Below the pieces are notes generated by a model, which was not told where the DNA came from, did no database searches, and saw nothing but the letters and a program-made list of their open reading frames with translations. The position numbers and the translations under genes are program-made. From Clostridioides difficile ATCC 9689 = DSM 1296 (GTDB lineage Bacteria > Bacillota > Clostridia > Peptostreptococcales > Peptostreptococcaceae), in assembly GCF_001077535.1 (NCBI RefSeq), contig NZ_CP011968.1:434001-498000 (forward strand): 64,000 nt of DNA. The letters are read 5' to 3'. How positions within the stretch are numbered: the first letter of the stretch is position 1; each line of letters opens with the position of its first letter. This document shows positions 30,600 to 41,632 of the stretch, one piece after another.

Positions 30600-30766
30600 T
30601 AGGTTCTTTAAGCAAGATTAATAGGGAAAAAGGTTAAATTCCTTTACAGCCCCCGCTACTGTGATGCAGACGAAACTTTTGTTAGCCACTATGATGATAT
30701 TTTTTATATCTCATGGGAAGGAAGAGGAGTAGGATGAAGCTAAGTCAGGAGACCTGCCTAAAATAT
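30600..30766 (+). ncRNA. Cobalamin (AdoCbl) riboswitch
   Basis: Conserved blocks in order: AAAAAGGTTAAATTCCTTTACAG, CCCCCGCTACTGTGATGC (B12-box-like core), GACGAAAC, AGCCACTATGATGAT, CATGGGAAGG, GAGTAGGATGAAGC and AGTCAGGAGACCTGCC. Together these reproduce the cobalamin riboswitch secondary-structure landmarks. It lies 190 bp before cbiM, with an intrinsic terminator in between, so high cobalamin should stop transcription of cobalt uptake. Confidence 0.93.
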
Positions 30767-30860
30767 TAAAGTAATTTCTTCGGGGATGGAGAAAGTTTCT
30801 TATAATAATTATACAGATATGTTTGTTTTATGTGTTTGTATTTAGATTGTGGAAAATTAG

Positions 30861-30890
30861 AAGCCTAACCATCGAGTTAGGCTTTTTTAT
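30861..30890 (+). terminator. Riboswitch expression-platform terminator
   Basis: AAGCCTAAC pairs with GTTAGGCTT around CATCGA and is followed by TTTTTATTTT. Located between aptamer and cbiM, it is the regulated attenuator. Confidence 0.9.
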
Positions 30891-30957
30891 TTTATTAAAT
30901 AAATCAGACATGTATTATTATGTTTTAATTATTAGAAAGGGAGAGAGGGATACTAAG

Positions 30958-31710
30958 ATGAAACAGAATATTAAATTAGGGGTTATAGCTGCACTTATGT
31001 TAATCATTTTAACTCCAGTTACATCAAATGCAATGCATATAATGGAAGGTTACTTACCAGTAAAATGGTCTATAGCATGGGGAGTTATATTTATACCATT
31101 TTTCTTATTCGGATTAAAATCAATAGGTAAAATAGTAAAGCAAGACCCTAAAAAGAAAGTATTATTAGCTTTATGTGGAGCATTTGTGTTTGTATTATCA
31201 GCACTAAAAATACCTTCAGTAACAGGAAGTTGTTCACATCCTACTGGTGTAGGTCTTGGAGCAATAATGTTTGGACCAAGCGTAATGTTTGTTCTTGGAA
31301 CTATAGTTTTAATATTCCAAGCATTGTTATTAGCACATGGAGGAATAACTACTTTAGGAGCTAATGCTTTTTCAATGGCGATAATAGGGCCAATCGTATC
31401 ATTCCTAATATTTAAGGCTTTAAAGAAAAAAGATGGAAATAATGCTATTCCAGTATTTCTTGCAGCAGCAATAGGAGACTTAGCCACATATACAATAACT
31501 TCAATACAATTAGCACTGGCTTTCCCAGACCCATCAGGTGGGGTAATGGCTTCAGCAATTAAATTTTTAGGAATTTTCTTTATGACTCAAATACCAATAG
31601 CAATAGCAGAAGGTATACTTACTGTAATTGTATATAATTTAATTACAGAAAACGGAGAAAAAAGCATACTAGAAAATAATGATAAAGGAGTTAAAGCTAA
31701 TGAGTGCTAA
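30958..31710 (+). CDS. cbiM: Cobalt ECF transporter substrate-specificity component CbiM
   Basis: 250 aa from the ATG at 30958; the open frame upstream passes through the riboswitch terminator and is not coding. The N-terminal hydrophobic segment is followed by the hallmark [12 protein letters not shown], in which the N-terminal Met-His after processing or the His side chain binds Co2+. Around six membrane helices, with [18 protein letters not shown] carrying the second metal motif. Takes up cobalt together with CbiN, CbiQ and CbiO. Ribosome site GGGAGAGAGGG. Overlaps cbiN by 11 bp. Confidence 0.95.
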   Translation: MKQNIKLGVIAALMLIILTPVTSNAMHIMEGYLPVKWSIAWGVIFIPFFLFGLKSIGKIVKQDPKKKVLLALCGAFVFVLSALKIPSVTGSCSHPTGVGLGAIMFGPSVMFVLGTIVLIFQALLLAHGGITTLGANAFSMAIIGPIVSFLIFKALKKKDGNNAIPVFLAAAIGDLATYTITSIQLALAFPDPSGGVMASAIKFLGIFFMTQIPIAIAEGILTVIVYNLITENGEKSILENNDKGVKANEC

Positions 31711-31984
31711 AACAAAAACAAAAACTAACATATTATTACTTTTATTAGTAGTAGCTCTTATTATATTCCCATTACTTGTCAACTCAGGTGCTGAATATGG
31801 AGGAGCAGATGGTCAAGCTGAAAGTGAAATTACTAAGATAAATCCAAATTACAAACCATGGTTTAGCAGTCCATATGAGCCACCAAGTGGAGAAATAGAA
31901 AGTTTATTATTCTCTGCACAAGCAGCTTTAGGGGCTGGTGTAATAGGATACATATTAGGTCTTCAAAAAGGAAAGAGAAGTTAA
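31700..31984 (+). CDS. cbiN: Cobalt transport component CbiN
   Basis: 94 aa. Two membrane helices flank an extracytoplasmic loop with [13 protein letters not shown] and [20 protein letters not shown], the CbiN signature. ATG chosen after AAAGGAG; the frame is open 7 codons further. Accessory subunit that helps load cobalt into CbiM. Confidence 0.93.
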   Translation: MSAKTKTKTNILLLLLVVALIIFPLLVNSGAEYGGADGQAESEITKINPNYKPWFSSPYEPPSGEIESLLFSAQAALGAGVIGYILGLQKGKRS

Positions 31985-31986
31985 TC

Positions 31987-32685
31987 ATGCTTATAATTGA
32001 TAAATATGCATATACAAATAGATTGAGTAAAGTAAATCCAAACAAAAAAGTAGCCATAGGAGTAATTTTTCTGATTGCTTCTATGGTAATACAAAATATA
32101 TTTATTTTAAGTGGAATTATGATTTTAATGAGTATTTTGGTTGTTTGTGTGGCTGGAATAGATTTAAAAAATTATTTAAAATTACTTAGAATACCAATGT
32201 ACTTTTTATTTCTTAGTATAGGAATAACTCTTGTAAATATATCTTTTAATAAAGCAGATTTATTATATAGTTTTGAATTTTTTAGTTTTAATGTAGGAAT
32301 ATCAAAGGCGTCTATTGACATGTCTATTCATGTGTTATTTAGAGCGATGTCTTGTTTGACTTGTGTGTATTTTTGTATACTTACAACACCTTTTAATCAA
32401 TTAATATTCTTTTTTAAAAAACTTCATTTACCTGACACTTTTGTCGAGTTATCAATGTTAATATATAGGTTTATATTCATATTTTTAGAAGAATTTTCAG
32501 AAATATACAAGTCACAAGAGCTAAGATTTGGATATATAAATTTAAAAACTTCATATAAATCCTTAGGTATTCTTGGAAGTATGCTGTACAAAAGACTTAT
32601 GACAAGGTATGATGATATGTGTATATCATTAGACATAAAATTGTATGATGGTAAATTTCACATAGTAGGGGATAATGATGTTTAA
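31987..32685 (+). CDS. cbiQ: Cobalt ECF transporter transmembrane component CbiQ
   Basis: 232 aa of the EcfT family. Hydrophobic N-terminal half with four to five helices, then a cytoplasmic domain with the Ala-Arg-Gly-type coupling helices (here SQELRFGYINLK and a second basic helix KRLMTRYDDMCISLD). It couples CbiO hydrolysis to CbiM. Starts 2 bp after cbiN and overlaps cbiO by 11 bp. Confidence 0.92.
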   Translation: MLIIDKYAYTNRLSKVNPNKKVAIGVIFLIASMVIQNIFILSGIMILMSILVVCVAGIDLKNYLKLLRIPMYFLFLSIGITLVNISFNKADLLYSFEFFSFNVGISKASIDMSIHVLFRAMSCLTCVYFCILTTPFNQLIFFFKKLHLPDTFVELSMLIYRFIFIFLEEFSEIYKSQELRFGYINLKTSYKSLGILGSMLYKRLMTRYDDMCISLDIKLYDGKFHIVGDNDV

Positions 32686-33496
32686 AATAAATAATTTAAC
32701 GTATCAATATGAAAAAAATACCAATGCACTATTAAACATTAATATGGATTTTTCAAAGGGAAATGTTATAGGTATAATAGGTTCAAATGGTTCAGGAAAA
32801 TCAACATTATTTATGAATTTAATGGGTATATTAAAGCCTACATCTGGAGAAATTCTTTTTAAAGAAGAAAAGTTAAAATATGATAAGAGAAGTTTATACA
32901 ACCTTAGAAAAAATGTAGGTATTGTGTTCCAAGACCCAGAAAAACAAATTTTTTATTCAAAAGTATATGATGATATAGCCTTTGCAATGAGAAACATTGG
33001 TATGGATGAAAAAACAATTAAAGAGAGAATAAACAAAGCTCTAGTAGCTGTTAATGGAATAGATTTTATAGACAGGCCAGTACATTTTCTTAGCTATGGA
33101 CAGAAAAAAAGAGTGGCAATAGCATCAGTTATAGCAATGGAAAATGAAATTGTATTACTTGATGAACCTACAGCTGGTTTAGACCCAGTAAGTACTAGGT
33201 CTATTGTAGATATAATAAAGGGATTAAATAAAAATAATATAAAAATAGTAATATCCAGTCATGATATGAATTTAATGTATGAAATATGTGATTACATATA
33301 TGTATTGGATAAGGGGATTTTGATTGATGAAGGAAAGGCAGAAAATGTGTTTATAAATGAAAATAATATTATACAAGCTGGTCTAGAATCCCCATGGTTA
33401 GTAAAAGTACATAGAAATATGAATTTACCCTTATTTAAGAAAGAAGAAGATTTGTATAAGTATTGGAAGGAAAGAGAACTTAATACAAATAAATAA
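32675..33496 (+). CDS. cbiO: Cobalt ECF transporter ATPase CbiO
   Basis: 273 aa. Walker A GSNGSGKST near residue 38, Q-loop VFQDPEKQIFYSKVYDDIAF (EcfA-type), signature LSYGQKKRVAIA, Walker B IVLLDEPTAGLDP, switch His in ISSHDMN. Energises CbiMNQ. Two adjacent ATGs (32675 and 32678) are possible. Last gene of the riboswitch-controlled operon; a terminator follows. Confidence 0.94.
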   Translation: MMFKINNLTYQYEKNTNALLNINMDFSKGNVIGIIGSNGSGKSTLFMNLMGILKPTSGEILFKEEKLKYDKRSLYNLRKNVGIVFQDPEKQIFYSKVYDDIAFAMRNIGMDEKTIKERINKALVAVNGIDFIDRPVHFLSYGQKKRVAIASVIAMENEIVLLDEPTAGLDPVSTRSIVDIIKGLNKNNIKIVISSHDMNLMYEICDYIYVLDKGILIDEGKAENVFINENNIIQAGLESPWLVKVHRNMNLPLFKKEEDLYKYWKERELNTNK

Positions 33497-33567
33497 TTAA
33501 GCCCTAAACCTATTTTAAAAAAATAGATTTATATATAATAACCCTTAACCTAGACCCCTTAAAGGTG

Positions 33568-33606
33568 CCTTATGATTCCCCAAATCATAAGGTTATTTTT
33601 TTTATT
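33568..33606 (+). terminator. Terminator of the cbiMNQO operon
   Basis: CCTTATGATT pairs with AATCATAAGG around CCCCA; the run GTTATTTTTTTT follows. Confidence 0.88.
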
Positions 33607-33750
33607 AAACAATGAAATAAATTATATGGAAAAATGTTATTTAATTGTAATATATTGGAAATAATCTATTAATATAATACATAATTATAATTTGAAGTAA
33701 TTCATATTTTAGATTAAAATATATTTATGGCTGTTAACAGGAGGAGAAAT

Positions 33751-36015
33751 ATGAATTTAGATACATTAAATCCTGCTCAAAGAGAAGCAGTAGAAAAGAC
33801 TGAAGGTCCAGTACTTATACTGGCTGGTGCTGGTTCAGGTAAAACTAAGGTATTAACAACAAGAATAGCATATCTTATAGAAGATAAAGGTGTACAAGCA
33901 CCAAATATATTGGCTATAACATTTACAAACAAAGCTGCAAATGAAATGAGAGAGAGAGTTGAACAAAATATAGGTCCTGAAACTAAGGATATGTGGATAA
34001 GTACATTCCATTCTTGCTGTGTTCGTATACTAAGAAAAGATATAAATAAGATTGGTTACAATAGAAGTTTTGTAATTTATGATTCAGCAGACCAAGTTAC
34101 ATTGGTTAAAGACTGTCTAAAAGAATTAAATTTAAGTGATAAAGTGTTTGAACCAAAAGCAGTTATAAGTGCAATTTCAGGAGCAAAAGACAAACTTTAT
34201 ACTCCAAAGCAGTTTAAAGATATCAATATGGCAGATAATAGAATGGTTAAGATTGCAGATATTTATGCGCTATATCAAGACCGTTTAAAAAGAAATAGTG
34301 CACTTGACTTTGATGATTTAATACTTAAAACTGTAGAACTTTTCAAGGCTAATGATGAAGTGTTAGCATATTACAGAAGTAGATTTAGATACATAATGGT
34401 AGATGAGTACCAAGATACAAGTAAAGCTCAATATGAATTGATAAAATTATTAGCAAGAGAACATCAAAATATTTGTGTTGTTGGAGATGATGACCAAAGT
34501 ATTTATGGATGGAGAGGTGCAGATATAAGAAACATACTTGAATTTGAGAAAGATTATGACAATGTACATGTTGTAAAGTTAGAACAAAATTATAGGTCTA
34601 CACAAGTGATATTAGATGCAGCTAATAAAGTCATATCTAATAATATAGAAAGAAAAAGAAAAAAGCTTTGGAGTGAAAAAAAAGAAGGAGAACTTATAAA
34701 GATACAATTAACTGGTAGCGAAATAGAAGAGGCTGATTTCATTGCTGATTCAATTGCACAAATAGCTAGAAAAGAAAATAGACCTTATAAGGATTTTGCA
34801 GTACTTTATAGAGCAAATGCACAGGCAAGACCTGTAGAGGACGCTTTAAATAGAAGTCAAATTCCATACAATATATATGGTGGTACAAAATTCTATGAGA
34901 GAAAAGAAATAAAGGATTTGTTGGCGTATTTAAGAGTTATTCAAAATCCACAAGATGATATATCTATAAAAAGGATTATAAATGTTCCTAGAAGAGGTAT
35001 AGGGCTTAGAACTATAGAAAAAATTGAAGATAGAGCTAACTTAAAACAGGAAAGTATATACTCAGTATTAATTGATATAGAAACAAATTCAGATATATCT
35101 ACTAAGGCAAGGGCAAGTATAAGTGGATTTGTTGATATTATAGGGACTCTTAGAACTATAAAAGAAGTTTATCCTGTTAGCAAACTTATAGAAAAAGTCT
35201 TGGATACTACAGGATATATGGACGAGCTTGTAGAGATAAGAAATAAAAATGAAAAAGATTTAACAGGCAAAGGTGAAGAAGCTCAAGACAGAATTGATAA
35301 TTTGAGAGAATTTATTTCTATAGCTTTGGAGTTTGAAAGTAGTAATGATGATACTTATGAAAATAAAGACTTAGAGACATTCCTAACAAGTATAGCACTT
35401 ACATCTGAATCAAATGATGAAGAAGACAATGATAGGGTTTCGCTTATGACAATTCATACATCCAAAGGTTTAGAGTTCCCTGTTGTGTTTTTAACAGGTA
35501 TGGAAGAAGGGTTATTTCCTATATCAAGAGCTATAAAATCTATGAGTGATTCACAAATAGAAGAAGAGAGAAGACTTTGTTATGTTGGTATAACTAGAGC
35601 TAAAGAAGAGCTATATATGTCATTGACAGAGAAGAGAACATTATATGGTAAAACAAATGTTGCAATAGCTTCAAGATTTATGGAAGAACTGCCAGAAGAA
35701 TGTATAGAAAGATTGTACAAAGTAAAAAAAGAACTAAGCTATTCTAAAGCAAGTTATAATATGTTAGATAAATATACTAAAAAGTATATGAGTACTATAA
35801 GCAAATCTAAAGTTGCAGATAAAGTTAATGCTACAATAAAAGATTCTAATAAAGAAACTAATCCAGATGATATAAAACTTGGTTCTAAGGTACATCATCC
35901 TAAATTTGGGGTTGGGACAGTGGTTTCTATAATTGGTACAGATGTTACTATAGCTTTTGACCAACAGGGAATTAAAAAAATAAATAAAGAATATACAACA
36001 CTAAATATTTTATAA
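33751..36015 (+). CDS. pcrA: ATP-dependent DNA helicase PcrA (UvrD/Rep family)
   Basis: 754 aa from ATG 33751, where AGGAGGAG is correctly spaced; an earlier in-frame ATG has no site. Superfamily-1 motifs in order: LNPAQREAV (Q), AGAGSGKT (I), AITFTNKAANEMRERV (Ia), VDEYQDTS (II), VVGDDDQSIYGWRGAD (III), LEQNYRST (IV), MTIHTSKGLEFPVVFL (V), VGITRAKEEL (VI). The C-terminus carries the small RNA-polymerase-binding Tudor-like domain (HHPKFGVGTVVS, then IAFDQQGIKKI). Acts in excision repair and removal of RecA and stalled polymerase. Heads a cluster of four same-strand genes. Confidence 0.97.
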   Translation: MNLDTLNPAQREAVEKTEGPVLILAGAGSGKTKVLTTRIAYLIEDKGVQAPNILAITFTNKAANEMRERVEQNIGPETKDMWISTFHSCCVRILRKDINKIGYNRSFVIYDSADQVTLVKDCLKELNLSDKVFEPKAVISAISGAKDKLYTPKQFKDINMADNRMVKIADIYALYQDRLKRNSALDFDDLILKTVELFKANDEVLAYYRSRFRYIMVDEYQDTSKAQYELIKLLAREHQNICVVGDDDQSIYGWRGADIRNILEFEKDYDNVHVVKLEQNYRSTQVILDAANKVISNNIERKRKKLWSEKKEGELIKIQLTGSEIEEADFIADSIAQIARKENRPYKDFAVLYRANAQARPVEDALNRSQIPYNIYGGTKFYERKEIKDLLAYLRVIQNPQDDISIKRIINVPRRGIGLRTIEKIEDRANLKQESIYSVLIDIETNSDISTKARASISGFVDIIGTLRTIKEVYPVSKLIEKVLDTTGYMDELVEIRNKNEKDLTGKGEEAQDRIDNLREFISIALEFESSNDDTYENKDLETFLTSIALTSESNDEEDNDRVSLMTIHTSKGLEFPVVFLTGMEEGLFPISRAIKSMSDSQIEEERRLCYVGITRAKEELYMSLTEKRTLYGKTNVAIASRFMEELPEECIERLYKVKKELSYSKASYNMLDKYTKKYMSTISKSKVADKVNATIKDSNKETNPDDIKLGSKVHHPKFGVGTVVSIIGTDVTIAFDQQGIKKINKEYTTLNIL

Positions 36016-36031
36016 TGGAGGTAAATGAGGA

Positions 36032-37330
36032 ATGGATAGTATAAACTTTGCTAAAAACTTAATAGACTTCATATATGATAGTCCGTCGTCTTTTCATGCA
36101 GTCGAGAGTACTAAGGAAATCTTAGATAAAAATGGATTTGAAGAATTAGTTTTGAATCAAAGATGGAATCTAAGAGTTGGTGGAAAGTATTATGTTACTA
36201 AGAATTTATCAGCTATAGTAGCTTTTGTAGTAAATTCAGAAGATATAGAAAGAGATGGATTTAGAATAATAGGCTCTCATTCAGATTCTCCTACATTTAG
36301 TATTAAACCAAATGCAGAAATAGAAGCTGAAAAATCTTATTTGAAGTTAAATACAGAATGCTATGGAGGAGCAATATTAAGTACATGGTTGGATAGACCT
36401 CTTGGGATAGCTGGTAGAGTAGTTTTAAAAGGTGATAGTATATTAAAACCAAATGAAAGGCTTATAGACTTTAAAAAGCCAATTTGTATAATACCAAATC
36501 TAGCAATACATTTAAATAGAAGTATAAATGATGGTCATTCATATAATAAGCAAAAAGATATGTTACCTTTAGTTGGGATGTTAAATGATACATTAGAAAA
36601 AGATAATTTTCTTATAAAGCAAATAGCATCTAACTTAGATGTAAATATGGACGATATTATAGATTTTGATTTATTTTTATATGAATTTGAAAAAGGAAGT
36701 TTAATAGGGGCTAATGATGAATTTATATCTATTGGGAGACAAGATAATCTTGCAATGGTACATGCTAGTTTGAATGCTCTTGTTAATACTAAAGGTCAAC
36801 ATGGTGTAAATGTAATGGCTGTATTTGACAATGAAGAAGTTGGTAGCTCTACTAAACAAGGTGCAGATTCAAACATGTTGTTAAATATATTGGAGAGAAT
36901 TTGCATATCAATGGGTAAGGATAGAGAGGGATTCTTTGAGTCTATTTATTCATCTTTTATGATATCATCAGATTTAGCTCATGCTATTCATCCAAACATT
37001 CCAGAAAAGCATGACCCAACTAATAAACCAATAATGGGAAAAGGTCCGGTTATAAAGATAAATGTTAGTCAGGCATATACTAGTGATGGATATTCTATAG
37101 CTATTTATAAAAATATATGTAGAGAAGCTAATGTTGAGTATCAAGAATTTGTTAATAGGTCAGATGAAAGAGGAGGAAGTACTATAGGTCCAATATCTTC
37201 TACTCATATAGATATACCATCTGTGGATGTGGGAAGTCCAATTTTAGCAATGCATTCTATAAGAGAATTAGGAAATGTTGAGGACCACTATAGTATATAT
37301 AAAACATTTAGTAAGTTTTTTGAAATATAA
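36032..37330 (+). CDS. apeB: M18 family aminopeptidase (ApeB-like)
   Basis: 432 aa. M18 hallmark DSPSSFHAVEST at residues ~15-26, metal motifs GSHSDSPTFSIKP and DNEEVGSSTKQGA, YTSDGY and STIGPISSTH near the C-terminus. A binuclear-zinc aminopeptidase working as a dodecamer in the cytosol, preferring acidic or small N-terminal residues in relatives. Follows pcrA by 16 bp with GGAGG, so likely co-transcribed. Confidence 0.93.
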   Translation: MDSINFAKNLIDFIYDSPSSFHAVESTKEILDKNGFEELVLNQRWNLRVGGKYYVTKNLSAIVAFVVNSEDIERDGFRIIGSHSDSPTFSIKPNAEIEAEKSYLKLNTECYGGAILSTWLDRPLGIAGRVVLKGDSILKPNERLIDFKKPICIIPNLAIHLNRSINDGHSYNKQKDMLPLVGMLNDTLEKDNFLIKQIASNLDVNMDDIIDFDLFLYEFEKGSLIGANDEFISIGRQDNLAMVHASLNALVNTKGQHGVNVMAVFDNEEVGSSTKQGADSNMLLNILERICISMGKDREGFFESIYSSFMISSDLAHAIHPNIPEKHDPTNKPIMGKGPVIKINVSQAYTSDGYSIAIYKNICREANVEYQEFVNRSDERGGSTIGPISSTHIDIPSVDVGSPILAMHSIRELGNVEDHYSIYKTFSKFFEI

Positions 37331-37360
37331 ATATAAGATAAACAATTTGGAGATGAGACT

Positions 37361-38113
37361 ATGAAATTAGGATTATGTTTAGAAGGTGGAGGAGCAAAAG
37401 GGGCTTATCAAGCAGGAGTAGTTAAAGCCTTGTATGATGGAGGAATAAATAAATTTTATTCGATTTCAGGGACATCAATAGGAGCAATAAATGGATATTA
37501 TTTGTACACAGGGAATGTTGATAACTTGGAGAAAATGTGGACAAATATAAAAGATATCCAGAATGGAAATGTAAAAATAGTAAATAATACTGTGGATAAT
37601 TCTCCTGCTATAGACAACCTAAGGGAACTAGATGATAGTAATATAGAAGAAATGAACTTTTATGTTAATTATGTTGAAGTTGATAATAAAGTAGTATCAG
37701 AAAAGATTGTTGACGTATCAAAAATGCCTCGTAATGAAGCCATTATCAGCATTTCATACAGTGGGTTGTTACCATCAAATCCAAACGCAACTCTTGGATT
37801 TAAAGAACAATTTGTGAAAGATGTGCAAGAAGGAATTTATGATGGTTTCAAATTAGATGGAGGTTTAATTAGGAGTGCATTAATTGAACCATTAATTGGG
37901 GATAATGTGGATAAAATTATTTTAATATCCACAAAATATAATTATGAGTTGCCAGAAGATATTAAAAAAGTATATGATGAAGATAAAATAATAGTAGTTA
38001 GACCTAATACTCAATTTGCTCCTAAAGACACGCTTAACTTTGATGATGAGTTTTGTAAAACTATTTATCAAGAAGGATATGAAATAGGAAAAAATATACT
38101 TGATAGACTTTAA
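37361..38113 (+). CDS. Patatin-like phospholipase
   Basis: 250 aa. Oxyanion-hole motif EGGGAKGAYQAG at residues 9-20, nucleophile elbow GTSIG (Ser39), and Asp166 of the dyad in LDGG. Predicted serine acyl hydrolase acting on phospholipids or other acyl esters. No signal peptide, so cytoplasmic or membrane-peripheral; relatives are typical rssA/YlbK-like intracellular patatins. Ribosome site TTTGGAGATGAG, 30 bp after the aminopeptidase. Confidence 0.9.
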   Translation: MKLGLCLEGGGAKGAYQAGVVKALYDGGINKFYSISGTSIGAINGYYLYTGNVDNLEKMWTNIKDIQNGNVKIVNNTVDNSPAIDNLRELDDSNIEEMNFYVNYVEVDNKVVSEKIVDVSKMPRNEAIISISYSGLLPSNPNATLGFKEQFVKDVQEGIYDGFKLDGGLIRSALIEPLIGDNVDKIILISTKYNYELPEDIKKVYDEDKIIVVRPNTQFAPKDTLNFDDEFCKTIYQEGYEIGKNILDRL

Positions 38114-38177
38114 TTTAGAGTATAATATAATAAATGTAATTATGTAATTTAACTAATGAAAAGGAAGGTAATAAATT

Positions 38178-38702
38178 ATGGAAAATAAAAATCCTATAGT
38201 AACTATAGAAATGGAAAATGGAAAAGAAATCAAAATTGAGTTATATCCAAATATAGCTCCAAATACAGTTAAAAACTTTGTATCATTAGTAAATGAAGGA
38301 TATTACAATGGAATAATATTTCATAGGGTAATACCAGGATTTATGATACAAGGAGGATGCCCAAATGGTACAGGAATGGGTGGTCCAGGTCACTCAATAA
38401 AAGGTGAATTTAGTGGTAATGGATTTACTAACAATTTAAAACATGAAAGAGGAGTCATATCAATGGCTAGAACTATGGCACCTAATTCAGCTGGTTCTCA
38501 ATTTTTCATAATGCATAAAAACTCACCACACTTAGATGGTCAGTATGCAGGTTTTGGTAGAGTGATAGAAGGTATGGATACAGTTGATGAAATAGCATCA
38601 GTTAGAACAGATTCAGCTGATAAGCCACAAACTCCACAAGTTATGAAATCTGTTACTGTAGAAACTTTTGGAATAGATTACTCAGATGTAGAAAAAAACT
38701 AA
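38178..38702 (+). CDS. Peptidyl-prolyl cis-trans isomerase, cyclophilin type
   Basis: 174 aa. Cyclophilin core intact: FHRVIPGFMIQGG (catalytic Arg), GPGHSIKGEF, ERGVISMAR, NSAGSQFFIMHKNSPHLDGQYAGFGRV. No signal peptide, so a cytosolic folding isomerase. TATAAT-like sequences at 38120-38130 suggest its own promoter. A terminator follows 70 bp later. Confidence 0.95.
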   Translation: MENKNPIVTIEMENGKEIKIELYPNIAPNTVKNFVSLVNEGYYNGIIFHRVIPGFMIQGGCPNGTGMGGPGHSIKGEFSGNGFTNNLKHERGVISMARTMAPNSAGSQFFIMHKNSPHLDGQYAGFGRVIEGMDTVDEIASVRTDSADKPQTPQVMKSVTVETFGIDYSDVEKN

Positions 38703-38770
38703 AATTTATATAAAAACTAGATTTAGTTATAAATAAAAATTAAAAATATATATTACTTAAAAATGAGGAT

Positions 38771-38818
38771 AAAGTGAAATGTTATTATGTTTTTAGACAA
38801 ATACATTTCACTTTTTAA
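38771..38818 (+). terminator. Terminator after the cyclophilin gene
   Basis: AAAGTGAAATG pairs with CATTTCACTTT; TTTAATTT follows. Confidence 0.75.
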
Positions 38819-39067
38819 TTTATTTGTATTGTGGAAATCTATATATTGTATGATTTTAACTAAAAAATAAAGTTTTATTAAAAAAATTTTATTATGATTG
38901 TTTATATATTTATTTTTAAATAATAATGTATTAAATAAATATATAAAATATGTGGAAAACACTTATTTCAGTATTTTTTAAACTTATTTTATTTATTCTA
39001 TTTAATAAAAATAAGGTTTTTTATAATTTTTACTTATAAAAAGATATTGTTATGGTAATATATTCTA
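38819..39067. other. AT-rich spacer
   Basis: About 85 % A+T, no coding frame or clear structure apart from background palindromes. Confidence 0.4.
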
Positions 39068-39096
39068 TTTACAATTTTATAACTTTGGTTTACAAT
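39068..39096 (+). promoter_or_regulatory. σA promoter upstream of the candidate small RNA
   Basis: TTTACA, 17-bp spacer, TACAAT (with the overlapping TATAG downstream). No coding frame follows it before the terminator at 39268. Confidence 0.55.
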
Positions 39097-39103
39097 AATA
39101 TAG

Positions 39104-39268
39104 ACAATAAATCCTAAAAAACATAATAAGAAAAAAGTGCTTAATATTTTAGAAAGACTGGTTTAGTTTACACCAGCTAAGCCAGTCAAGGAATAATTTA
39201 AAGTGTAATATATAATAATGAAAAAGAACATGCTATTAGAAATTTCTAATGACATGTTCTTTTTTTGT
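39104..39268 (+). ncRNA. Candidate structured small RNA upstream of bclA1
   Basis: No coding frame. Two strong hairpins: GACTGG+TTTAG pairing with CTAAG+CCAGTC around a 10-nt loop (39156-39187), and a long near-perfect hairpin 39221-39262 (AAAAAGAACATG-ct-ATTAGAAA with its complement) followed by TTTTTTT, which is a classic intrinsic terminator. A promoter lies just upstream. The unit ends 112 bp before bclA1, so it is more likely an independent small RNA than a leader. Start is estimated from the -10. Confidence 0.5.
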
Positions 39269-39379
39269 AGAAATCAGCATTATTATATAAAAATTTAATA
39301 CTATAAATTTTAATTATATTGTAACTAAGCATGTATTTTAAACATAGTATGATATAGACCCAAAATGGAGGGATTATAA

Positions 39380-41398
<2,019 letters not shown>

Positions 41399-41576
41399 AA
41401 CGTGTCTAAAATAATCTTAAAAACTATTTAGGCTTTATTTAAATGACAAAAGTATTTTTATATATTGAGTTTTACCTATTTTAGAATGAATAAAATAACA
41501 ATAATAATAAAATATATTCATAAAAATTTTAAATTTATGGATTTTTATTTAACTTTATTATCAATATATATATAAT

Positions 41577-41614
41577 AAAAAACTGTCTCAAATATAGATT
41601 TGAGACAGTTTTCG
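41577..41614. terminator. Bidirectional terminator between bclA1 and the pyrophosphatase
   Basis: AACTGTCTCAAA pairs perfectly with TTTGAGACAGTT around TATAGA, with A and T runs on the two sides. Confidence 0.88.
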
Positions 41615-41632
41615 TTATTTAAAAATTTTATA

